Assembly: GCA_016919605.1 (NCBI GenBank)
Contig: JACXTQ010000264.1
Span: 1-11,928 of the forward strand
DNA length: 11,928 nucleotides
DNA from: Methylovulum sp.
Lineage (GTDB): Bacteria > Pseudomonadota > Gammaproteobacteria > Methylococcales > Methylomonadaceae
Direction: 5' to 3'
Shown here: positions 1 through 6,390 of the stretch, in pieces
Layout: each line of letters starts with the position of its first letter
How positions within the stretch are numbered: position 1 is the stretch's first letter
Translations under genes and position numbers: made by a program
Notes under the pieces: generated by a model
Seen by the model: the letters and a program-made list of their open reading frames with translations, nothing else
Database searches by the model: none
Told to the model about the DNA's origin: nothing

Positions 1-198
1 GCCGAGCGATGGTCGCGCGAATTTGACAAAGGCTTGGTGTTGCTAAACATGAGCCTAAACCCGTGGCATGTCAGCGTCAAAAAAGACACTTACCAACACT
101 TGAAAGGCTCCCAAGCCCCCGAAATCAATACTGGACAAACTGTTGGCAGTGAGGTGATCGTACCTCCACAAGATGCCGTTTTTTTAGTGAAACACTAA
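1..198 (+). CDS. C-terminal fragment of a probable glycoside-hydrolase-like protein
   Basis: The reading frame is open from the first base and ends in TAA at 196-198, giving the last 65 residues of a larger protein whose start lies outside the window. The fragment reads as a beta-rich terminal domain: an R-E-F-x-x-G-L-V-L-L-N segment near residues 6-15, then a KGSQAPEINTG stretch and a final VPPQDAVFLVK strand. In many putative glycoside hydrolases a closing beta-sandwich has this same order (a vlvN strand, an L-x-G-x-x-x-P-x-x-N-x-G turn, then a P-x-D-a-x-x-L strand). The family assignment rests on that pattern alone; the catalytic domain is not visible, so substrate and activity cannot be stated. 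No strong terminator follows, only a weak CATAT/ATATG stem (202-221) before a T-rich run. Confidence 0.6.
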   Translation, partial: AERWSREFDKGLVLLNMSLNPWHVSVKKDTYQHLKGSQAPEINTGQTVGSEVIVPPQDAVFLVKH

Positions 199-381
199 GC
201 ATATTGCCGCACTTATATGTATATTTTTATCTTCCCTAACACAAGTATCATATTATTTTTTTTAGTATAATTAATTTTATCAACTGGTTACAAATATTTT
301 TTGACTAAAAATAATATTGCTTTCTTAACTAAAATGGGGCAACATATTGCCCAATAGACAAATCTCAGTTGTAACGCTTTT
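199..381. other. AT-rich intergenic spacer with a short perfect hairpin
   Basis: This spacer is extremely AT-rich, with T runs around 226-230 and 255-263. A perfect 6-bp inverted repeat, GGGCAA-CATA-TTGCCC, lies at 337-352, about 30 bases before the next start codon. A seven-codon open frame (ATG at 334, stop TAG 355-357) overlaps this hairpin and is in the same frame as the gene starting at 382. No promoter with clear -35 and -10 boxes could be assigned. The hairpin may act in the leader RNA, but that is inference. Confidence 0.4.
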
Positions 382-750
382 ATGCACTTTCGTGTCCGCA
401 AGAATGTCATCCAGCTTATCCGTGTCACTTACGATGGCAACACCAAAAAAGGCAATAACGCCATCATTGGCTCGGTAAAGCTGTCCGCGCCGGAAATTTC
501 TGATGAATTGCAAGCCAAAATGACCGATGCGGAAGTGCAAGCATTCCAAGTTTGGCTGGAGACTTTGCATAAAACGGCGATGCTCCGCGAAGAAGTGGCG
601 GCCTTGACATTGGCAGAAACCATGATGTTGGCGGAAAAATGGTTTGAGCGCGAAAACGGCTCCAATGCCGCACAAATGGCCGCACAAGAAATTGTTTTCC
701 AATGGCAATCATTACGGAAAATTTTTCTTAAAAAAGATTTACTTGAATAA
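382..750 (+). CDS. conserved-looking hypothetical protein, 122 aa
   Basis: I do not recognise a named family. The N-terminal third (about 1-35) reads as a small beta unit, MHFRVRKNVIQLIRVTYD then a basic KKG turn and an IIGSVKLS strand. The rest is amphipathic helix with a central W-L-E-T-L-H-K segment (residues 58-64) and an LTLAETMMLAEKWFE helix. No signal peptide or membrane segment is seen. Codon use and protein composition look like a real gene and no competing frame is better. The frame has a stop at 355-357 and no other start codon before the ATG at 382, so the start is well fixed, although no clear Shine-Dalgarno motif precedes it. The beta start vaguely recalls the opening of some transposase families, but no catalytic region follows, so I do not call it one. 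Confidence 0.65.
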   Translation: MHFRVRKNVIQLIRVTYDGNTKKGNNAIIGSVKLSAPEISDELQAKMTDAEVQAFQVWLETLHKTAMLREEVAALTLAETMMLAEKWFERENGSNAAQMAAQEIVFQWQSLRKIFLKKDLLE

Positions 751-783
751 ACATTGGCAAGTAATATAAGGCTATAACTTCCC

Positions 784-799
784 GTTTATACTGATAAAC
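784..799. repeat. short inverted repeat downstream of the 122-aa gene
   Basis: A perfect 6-bp stem GTTTAT-ACTG-ATAAAC sits 34 bases after the stop of the preceding gene. No T-tract follows it, so it is a poor intrinsic terminator. Its role is unknown. Confidence 0.4.
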
Positions 800-843
800 A
801 TCTACTGTTACAAAGCAATGTTCCTCTGATTTAGCAAAGGCGA

Positions 844-904
844 CCATTTTTAAACAGCATGTGTTTTCAAACATAAAATGGGAACTAAAAGCCGAATTTT
901 AGTT
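844..904. promoter_or_regulatory. two adjacent inverted repeats upstream of the HU-like gene
   Basis: The first element pairs CCATTTT (844-850) with AAAATGG (875-881), and a nested AAACA/TGTTT stem lies inside at 852-866. The second, one base later, is a perfect 8-bp stem, AACTAAAA (883-890) with TTTTAGTT (897-904) around the loop GCCGAA. The second ends 26 bases before the ATG at 931. They could be operator sites or leader-RNA hairpins for the HU-like gene; nothing in the sequence decides which. The second stem has T residues only within its 3' arm, so it is weak as a terminator. Confidence 0.45.
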
Positions 905-930
905 AATCATATAAAATAGGGTATATAACA

Positions 931-1200
931 ATGAAATCTCTGGAAATCGTAGAACTGATCAAACAAGCCAACCCTAAACTGTTAGGCAAAATGCCCGATG
1001 CTAAAGCCGCAAAAATCATTGCCGCCGCATTGCGTGCTGTCCATAAGGAAATCAGTTCAGCTGAAGAAGGCGTATTGAAAGTGGCTGGCTTAGGCTCATT
1101 TAAAACCCGCCAAGTCGAACGGGAAAAAGACGGCACAAAAGTAACTGTTAAAAAGGTAAATTTTTCTGCGGCTAAAATAAAAGCGAAAGCGGAAAAATAA
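931..1200 (+). CDS. divergent HU/IHF-like DNA-binding protein, 89 aa
   Basis: A small, strongly basic, Lys/Ala-rich protein whose layout follows the HU/IHF fold. Two helices (about residues 3-43, including AAKIIAAALRAVHKEIS) are followed by the diagnostic turn VAGLGSFKTR (51-60), which corresponds to the G-F-G-T-F motif of HU. A short beta hairpin (61-76) and a final Lys-rich helix (78-89) complete it. HU proteins bind and bend DNA as dimers in the nucleoid. Here the long beta arm with the conserved R-N-P-x-T-G tip, which inserts into the minor groove, is replaced by the much shorter EREKDGTKVTV. This suggests weaker bending or a different target. The ATG has an AGGG motif nine bases upstream (918-921). 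The gene stands alone, with inverted repeats before it and a terminator after it. Some related short HU-like proteins may belong to mobile or lineage-specific sets; that cannot be judged here. Confidence 0.72.
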   Translation: MKSLEIVELIKQANPKLLGKMPDAKAAKIIAAALRAVHKEISSAEEGVLKVAGLGSFKTRQVEREKDGTKVTVKKVNFSAAKIKAKAEK

Positions 1201-1216
1201 GCCCAGCTTGACACCT

Positions 1217-1250
1217 AACGAGCCACACAACACTGTTGGCGGCTCGTTTT
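1217..1250 (+). terminator. intrinsic terminator after the HU-like gene
   Basis: AACGAGCC (1217-1224) pairs perfectly with GGCTCGTT (1241-1248), an 8-bp GC-containing stem that runs directly into a TTTT tract (1247-1250). A CAACA/TGTTG pairing inside the loop can extend the fold. It starts 17 bases after the TAA at 1198-1200. Confidence 0.8.
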
Positions 1251-1959
1251 AAGTTGAACACATACTTGGCCCGCCTAGCTTTAGAGCTAAGTCCAATTCT
1301 GAAGTTAATAAAAGACCACTACTATCGGTTACATATGGCCGTATATTAAGCAATAAAACATAATATTTTTAAAAATGTAGCGAACATCCTTAAAAATGCA
1401 AGAATTATGTTGATTTTGCGATAAATCGAATTAGTATTTAGGGTGTATATTTAAATGCTTCTCCCGATACCCATCAAAACTTCAATTTCATATTATGGCT
1501 TTATGGGTCGGATTGGCGCTTTAAATAAGCTTCCGGCACTACGATAGCCTGCCAAGATTCCTTCTTGGTACTCGATGTGGACTACCTAAAACTCTTTGGT
1601 AACACCGCCTGGTTTTTTTATTTTGCCATCTGCCCTCATCAGAACCACAATGCGAAAATAAATTTGGAAGAAATATCTCTCGTCATCCAAAATGGATACG
1701 CCTTGAAGAGGATATTCAGGTCGAAAGTCAGTAAAGCTTTTGTCCGCAGGTCACAATTATCATCAAATCATGGAATGGTAAACTTGATTCGGTGTAACGA
1801 AAATACTCTTGTTTATGGATCAATTGGAGTATGTACATATAATGTCTTATTGCAAAAAGACCACAAAACCATAGAGCCCTTTTATAGACTGACAACGACA
1901 GCGTTAACTATAAAAATGAGGGCATACATTTTATTTATTATTAACGACATAGGCATATT
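1251..1959. other. about 700 bases of AT-rich DNA with no convincing gene
   Basis: No reading frame here gives a recognisable protein. The longest open stretch on the + strand (about 1529-1963) has only a TTG as a plausible start (1565), uses many rare-looking AGA, AGG and ATA codons and shows no domain. It does end in an ATGA overlap with the next gene. Visible structures include a perfect CCAAGA-TTCCT-TCTTGG hairpin (1552-1568), a TAGCT/AGCTA stem near 1276-1289, and 8-bp arms AACATAAT (1357-1364) and ATTATGTT (1404-1411) flanking two copies of TTAAAAATG. It may hold decayed coding sequence, a long leader and the promoter of the following gene. No promoter boxes stood out. Confidence 0.45.
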
Positions 1960-3993
1960 ATGACTGAAATTATCGTCTTTCAAATGGGTAAGGTAGCTTC
2001 TACCGCGATTTGCGAAGGATTGTCAAAATCAGGTTTTCAAGCCGAACAAAGCCATTTCCTTGCTGAAAATGTATTGGTGGAAATGACTAAACGCTTGTTA
2101 AATCCTGCCTTGAATGATTTTGCCATTCGTCATAATGAAGGCCAACTGATTGCCAATACTCGTTTGTTACGTCGCGTAAATTGGTTCAAAAAAAATGCCG
2201 CCATGACAGGCAAACGATTAAAAGTGATAACCTTATGCAGGGATCCTATCGATTGGTACCGTTCTGAATTTATTCAAAACTTTAATGGCTATTATCCTGA
2301 AATTGCGGCTTGGTTACAATTGCATCCGAAGTTAAAGACTGAGGCAACGCAAATTGCCCAGCTAACACAATTTTTTCAACTCGCTTTTGATATTGCCGCC
2401 GGCCTATCCATTCCAATCATCGATCCGACATACGGGCAAAAGCTCCATCAGTCGATAGCTAAAGCGGGTTTTAGTCAAGGAGGGACTTTAGCCAGGCACT
2501 TGGTTAGATTTGCTGCGCCATTAAGATGGTTTCCGGATCATTTTGAGCCAGTTTTCAATATAAACCCGCTGGCATACGATTTAAGCGATGAAAATCCTAC
2601 TGTTTATATGGACACTGAGTTTGCCGAAATCCTGCTTATCCGCTACGAGAACATCGCTCAAACATTGGCTACAATCGCTCATTTTGTGGGTTTGGATCAA
2701 TTTTCTATGCCATTGAAAAACAGCTCAAAAGATAAAAATAGCAACGATATCGTTAACAAAGTTTTCGAACATATCATTCCAAAGAATTTTATTGAGCAAG
2801 TTTATGCGAATCCATACTGCCAACAATTTGGGTATGCCTCACCGATTAATAATCCGGTATTGCCCCCAACTATAACCCAACCACCGTCATTTGTTTTTGA
2901 AAAAGACCAACCATCACTTGCCATCAAAGATTGCGGAAAGTTTTTATTTTACGGCTTTACCGATTTGCCTCTTTTAAAAAAGCCGGTGCTGTCTTCTTTA
3001 CCACGCTTTTCCACTACCATTAAGAATTGCTTTGTGTCGTCTGGTGTTTTTAATCCGCCCGATAACCCTAAAGCACTGTTAGGGGCACTGTATGAGAACG
3101 GGCAGCTCATTTTAGATGCCAGCAACCGTGGGTCAACTTCAAAACCATCAATCGACCCGATTAATATCTCCGAAGACAGGGTCAGCAACGCCACGTCAAT
3201 TCCTGGAACATGTGTCTATATGGGCTGGTTGTCGAGTTATTTTGGTCATTTATTGCTTGAGGCCCCCGCCAGATTTTGGTTTTTGAACTCCATAAATGTT
3301 GCTCAAAGCCGTTTTATATTCCATCCCTTAGACCATAACAATGCATCGGTCGGAAATATTTTCCAAAATGAGCTGGCACAAGTTTTATTTCACTGCTTTG
3401 GCATTCGTAAAGAGCAAATCATTATCGCCAACCAAGATTTGCTGGTTGATGAGGTACTCATTCCATCATCATTGTTTTTTTTAAACTTAACAGTTGATCC
3501 AACACAACTAACCATTTACGAGCAAATCAAAACTTATATACTTCAAGATGCCGAGCCCTATGGGATAGACAAGAATCTTCCAAAACCTAAAAAAAGATTA
3601 TATTTATCGCGCCGTTTACTAAACAAAGCGGCCAGAAAAGCCAGTAACGAAGACGTTATTGAGCGACTATTTCTGGCCTATGGCTTTGAAATCATTTTCC
3701 CAGAAAAACTATCCTTGCAGACGCAAATCAGTTTGCTTAGCCAAGCTAATATTATTGCCGGTTGCGATGGTTCAGCTCTTCACATGGGAGTATTTATGCC
3801 ACCTTCTTCAAAAATGATTGTATTGTCGGCACGAGGCATTATTTTAAGCCAATTGCTGATGAGCGCATTAGGTGACATTGAAACCCATTTCATCAATGCC
3901 GTGAAAGACCAAACGGAATTAATGATGACTGGCGCTTGGGAAGCCGACATTCCTTTTATTAAAGAACATCTAAATACCGTTATAGGCAATTGA
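1960..3993 (+). CDS. two-domain sulfotransferase-like / GT61 family glycosyltransferase fusion, 677 aa
   Basis: Residues 1-290 resemble sulfotransferases. The N-terminal strand runs into a P-loop-like QMGKVASTAI (8-17) suited to the 5'-phosphosulfate end of PAPS. A TLCRDPIDWYRSEF segment (91-104) supplies the usual Arg and Ser for the 3'-phosphate, and a LLIRYENIAQTL segment (225-236) precedes HFVGL. After a Pro-rich linker (about 295-310), residues 326-660 match the GT61 / capsular-biosynthesis glycosyltransferase pattern: GHLLLEAPARFW (429-440), KRLYLSRR (545-552), and GCDGSALHMGVFM (601-613). The protein has no signal peptide or membrane span, so it should act in the cytoplasm on an activated or lipid-linked glycan. 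The combination predicts sugar transfer and sulfation of the same product; donor and acceptor are unknown. AGG at 1951-1953 lies six bases before the ATG. It heads a probable three-gene set, 62 bases before the next sulfotransferase gene, and is clearly more AT-rich than the thyA-ligA side. Both domain calls are from motifs; the GT61 part is the surer. Confidence 0.8.
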   Translation: MTEIIVFQMGKVASTAICEGLSKSGFQAEQSHFLAENVLVEMTKRLLNPALNDFAIRHNEGQLIANTRLLRRVNWFKKNAAMTGKRLKVITLCRDPIDWYRSEFIQNFNGYYPEIAAWLQLHPKLKTEATQIAQLTQFFQLAFDIAAGLSIPIIDPTYGQKLHQSIAKAGFSQGGTLARHLVRFAAPLRWFPDHFEPVFNINPLAYDLSDENPTVYMDTEFAEILLIRYENIAQTLATIAHFVGLDQFSMPLKNSSKDKNSNDIVNKVFEHIIPKNFIEQVYANPYCQQFGYASPINNPVLPPTITQPPSFVFEKDQPSLAIKDCGKFLFYGFTDLPLLKKPVLSSLPRFSTTIKNCFVSSGVFNPPDNPKALLGALYENGQLILDASNRGSTSKPSIDPINISEDRVSNATSIPGTCVYMGWLSSYFGHLLLEAPARFWFLNSINVAQSRFIFHPLDHNNASVGNIFQNELAQVLFHCFGIRKEQIIIANQDLLVDEVLIPSSLFFLNLTVDPTQLTIYEQIKTYILQDAEPYGIDKNLPKPKKRLYLSRRLLNKAARKASNEDVIERLFLAYGFEIIFPEKLSLQTQISLLSQANIIAGCDGSALHMGVFMPPSSKMIVLSARGIILSQLLMSALGDIETHFINAVKDQTELMMTGAWEADIPFIKEHLNTVIGN

Positions 3994-4055
3994 ATGGCAT
4001 TTGAAACACAGGTTTTCACCCACCATTTTTTAAACTAGATATTTTTTAATCCAAT

Positions 4056-5051
4056 ATGACGGCAACTATTTTTCTTCACATCGGCATGGATAAAACCGGG
4101 ACAACGGCTATCCAAAGCTTTTTTAATAAACAAAGGGATGCACTTAAACAACAGGGCTTGCTTTATCCTGTTACGGGCTGCAATGGCATTGCCCATTATG
4201 GCTTAAGCAATGCCTTAGGATTTTTTCACGGTAAAAAAAATGAAAACAATGTCTCTGATCTCTTAAATCTTGCCGAGCAACTTGCTGATGAAATAGAAAC
4301 ATCCGAACTAAATACCATATTATTTAGTTCTGAATTTTTTATGATACCTAAGCCAGTACAGCCAGTACGAGCCTTTTTTTCATCTTACGATATTAAAATT
4401 GTCATTTATTTGCGCCGCCATGATAGCTGGTGGGAATCCGTCTATAACCAGGCTGTTAAAACCGTGGCTTCCCCCCCTTGGGGTCGAGGATTTGAACATT
4501 ATTTTGAATTTCAAAAGAAAAGGGATTCCAAAAGGGGGAATTACCGCAACGTAATTGATACCTGGGCCAACGTTTTTGGTAAGGAAAATATCATTATCCG
4601 TCCTTATGAGCAGCAACAAAACCAACCCAATATCATTGCCGATATTTTGGAGGCCATTGATTTTAGTTCAGTAACTCAGCAATTGGATGCAGTGTCTAAA
4701 CGCAGCAACGAATCCCTTTCATATTTGGCTCTAAATCTGATCGATATTTACCAGCGTGCCAACATAAGTAGCGACATACGCGCCCATCTGATTCAACAGG
4801 CAATACCTTTAGGCGATAAAAATATATCCGCCTCCATCATCCCTCCTGGGTTACGTAGGCAACTTGTAGATCAAAATATGCCGGATTACGAATACATTGC
4901 CAGAGAATATTTAGGCCGTGAAGATGGCCGACTTTTCTATGATCCCTTGCCTGATCCAAAAAGACCGTGGTCACCACCAGCCCATCCATCATGGGCAAAT
5001 GTTGTCGAACACACCGTAAAAGCAATGGCTGATTTAGGAAAAAAAATCTAA
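4056..5051 (+). CDS. sulfotransferase-like protein, 331 aa
   Basis: The protein opens with a strand and P-loop, FLHIGMDKTGTTAIQSFF (6-23), the H-I-G-x-x-K-T-G-T-T-x-I-Q form seen in bacterial PAPS-dependent carbohydrate sulfotransferase-like families. A second hallmark, IYLRRHDSWWESVYNQ (117-132), provides the Arg and Ser expected to hold the 3'-phosphate of PAPS. The remainder is helical with no membrane segment, so it is likely cytosolic. Expected reaction: transfer of sulfate to a sugar hydroxyl of a glycan or glycolipid. In-frame stop TAA at 4047-4049 leaves ATG 4056 as the only sensible start, but no Shine-Dalgarno motif is visible in the T-rich leader, so translation may be weak or coupled to the upstream gene 62 bases away. 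A second sulfotransferase beside a sulfotransferase-GT61 fusion suggests two sulfation sites on one glycan. The sulfated substrate cannot be named. Confidence 0.82.
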   Translation: MTATIFLHIGMDKTGTTAIQSFFNKQRDALKQQGLLYPVTGCNGIAHYGLSNALGFFHGKKNENNVSDLLNLAEQLADEIETSELNTILFSSEFFMIPKPVQPVRAFFSSYDIKIVIYLRRHDSWWESVYNQAVKTVASPPWGRGFEHYFEFQKKRDSKRGNYRNVIDTWANVFGKENIIIRPYEQQQNQPNIIADILEAIDFSSVTQQLDAVSKRSNESLSYLALNLIDIYQRANISSDIRAHLIQQAIPLGDKNISASIIPPGLRRQLVDQNMPDYEYIAREYLGREDGRLFYDPLPDPKRPWSPPAHPSWANVVEHTVKAMADLGKKI

Positions 5052-5301
5052 CTCAACAATTACTGAAAACTGCTAGAATACCTCTTGCATACGTATAAGG
5101 CTAAAATTGGTAATTTGACTTCTCAACACAGCAATCAATTGATTTTATATCGATAAAAATATTTATTTTACTAAATCCAATTCGAAATTAAACTGGCAAA
5201 GGCATTTTTGGCAAGTATCGGTTTCAATAGCCTCTGCCATACGGATTTGATAGCTTTGCAAAAATATATTCATTAAACTTAAGTTAACTGTAGAGAAGCC
5301 A
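5052..5301. other. AT-rich spacer between sulfotransferase and methyltransferase genes
   Basis: This 250-base gap has no credible reading frame. It holds a perfect 12-bp palindrome (5133-5144), two nearby TGGCAA copies (about 5194-5212), and no terminator-like stem with a T-tract. It may contain a promoter for the methyltransferase gene, but no convincing box pair was found. Confidence 0.4.
5133..5144. repeat. 12-bp perfect palindrome AATCAATTGATT
   Basis: The palindrome lies 158 bases before the methyltransferase start. Its dyad symmetry would suit a small dimeric regulator, but in DNA this AT-rich a 12-bp palindrome can also arise by chance. Confidence 0.3.
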
Positions 5302-6057
5302 ATGAATGAAAAACTAAATTTTCAAAAAACATACGGGCAAAATAGTTTGCCTAGCCAACCTAAAGAGCTAAACCATTCTGCCCGCCGTATTGAAACGCTT
5401 ACAGAATTCTTAAGGCCTCAAACTTATCTCGAAATAGGTGTAAACAAAGGACAAACTTTTTTTCAGGTTTCAATTCCCCAGAAAACGGCTGTTGATCCGA
5501 ATTTTCTTTTTGATGTGGCAGCGGTTACTGATGAAAACATAACATTCAAAGGGGTAATATCCGATGAGTTTTTTTCTACGCTACCCATCACACAAAAATA
5601 TGATGTCGTTTTTCTTGATGGGCTACATACTTTTGAGCAAACCTACCGCGATTTGTGCAATAGCCTTCTTCATTCCCATGAACGGACTATTTTCTTAATT
5701 GATGATACGAAACCGATTGATGTGTATTCCTCAATCTCTTGTCAAGATAAAGCCTTTAAATACCGCAAACAGGCAGGTGGGTCAGGAATGGCTTGGCACG
5801 GTGATGTTTTTAAGACAATATTTGCGTTACATGATTTTCATCCGGGATTGAACTACCGGACTATCATTAACTCAGGAAATCCACAAACATTAGTATGGCG
5901 TTCTAATAACGGATGGCGGCAGCCGCTTTTTAACTCCCTGGAAACCATTTCACGCCTTACTTATTTCGACCTTCTTGATCACATGGATATTCTGAGAAAT
6001 TGCTCAGAAGAAGAAGCCATTGTTTTATGCTTAAGCGAATTGGCCAACATTTCTTAA
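5302..6057 (+). CDS. class I SAM-dependent methyltransferase, 251 aa
   Basis: The core Rossmann motifs are present in order. YLEIGVNKGQTFF (42-54) is motif I for S-adenosylmethionine binding, AVDPN (63-67) is the acidic second strand, and YDVVFLDGLHTFEQTYRDL (100-118) is followed by IFLIDD (130-135). The D-G-x-H-T-x-E-x-x-x-x-D-L form and a later W-H-G-D-V-F-K-T segment (165-172) are typical of the Methyltransf_24-like enzymes found in glycan and secondary-metabolite clusters. The protein is soluble and should act in the cytosol, probably on a sugar hydroxyl. The target is inferred only from the two neighbouring sulfotransferase and glycosyltransferase genes. The ATG is preceded by a weak GAGAAG motif (5293-5298) with short spacing. 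A 250-base gap separates it from the gene before, so it may have its own promoter. Its AT-rich composition matches that of the two genes to its left. Confidence 0.8.
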   Translation: MNEKLNFQKTYGQNSLPSQPKELNHSARRIETLTEFLRPQTYLEIGVNKGQTFFQVSIPQKTAVDPNFLFDVAAVTDENITFKGVISDEFFSTLPITQKYDVVFLDGLHTFEQTYRDLCNSLLHSHERTIFLIDDTKPIDVYSSISCQDKAFKYRKQAGGSGMAWHGDVFKTIFALHDFHPGLNYRTIINSGNPQTLVWRSNNGWRQPLFNSLETISRLTYFDLLDHMDILRNCSEEEAIVLCLSELANIS

Positions 6058-6390
6058 GCGTTAGAACTTCCTAGCCACTTTAGTTAGTATGTGGCTGAAG
6101 CAAATGACCTGATGATTTTTTCGACAGAATCCTTAAACATTGTCAATTTTTGTTATGCTTTAGCTACATACTTCTAAATCAGCTGTTCTTTGCTTAGAGT
6201 TTGCTTTTGGATAACATTAGACCTGCCCATTGGCAGACAGGCGACAATTTAGCCGTTAATGCGCCTGAAAATTAAAGTACCAATACATTAGTTTGTAACT
6301 CTACGTTTAATCCGGCTTAAATGCCATTATAGCCATGACTTATCGCTTTAAATATTATTTAAAAATACGAGTATTTAAAGGTAATCTGCA
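6058..6390. other. intergenic region upstream of thyA
   Basis: No gene is seen in these 333 bases. An AGCCAC/GTGGCT stem (6073-6078 with 6091-6096) follows the methyltransferase stop closely but lacks a T-tract, so it is only a weak terminator candidate. A CTGCC-CATT-GGCAG hairpin lies at 6223-6236. Just before thyA, AAATAC-GA-GTATTT (6363-6376) forms a near-palindrome directly against the AAAGG ribosome-binding motif (6377-6381), where pairing could affect access to the site. This region is also where composition changes from AT-rich to GC-rich. Confidence 0.4.

Noticed and set aside
382..480. Start of a transposase remnant
   Set aside because: The opening strand pattern is only vaguely like some transposases and no catalytic DDE region or terminal inverted repeats were seen.
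764..782. TATAAGGCTA shared with about 5095-5104, as a dispersed repeat
   Set aside because: Only about 10 bases match, flanks differ, and short AT-rich matches are expected by chance.
910..917. TATAAAAT as a -10 box for the HU-like gene
   Set aside because: It lies about 13 bases from the start codon, so transcription would begin inside or after the ribosome-binding motif, and no matching -35 box is present.
1455..1547. 30-codon ATG frame (M-L-L-P-I-P-I-K...) on the + strand
   Set aside because: Too short, no ribosome-binding site and no similarity recognised; reading the opposite strand here gave equally uninformative peptides.
1565..1963. 132-codon open frame with TTG start before the fusion gene
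   Set aside because: No recognisable domain, many rare-looking codons, only start lies in a hairpin and lacks a ribosome-binding motif; the ATGA overlap alone is not enough. Kept as part of the unexplained region.
6073..6096. Terminator of the methyltransferase gene
   Set aside because: The 6-bp stem has a 12-base loop and is followed by GAAGCAAATG instead of a T-tract, so it is not a convincing intrinsic terminator.
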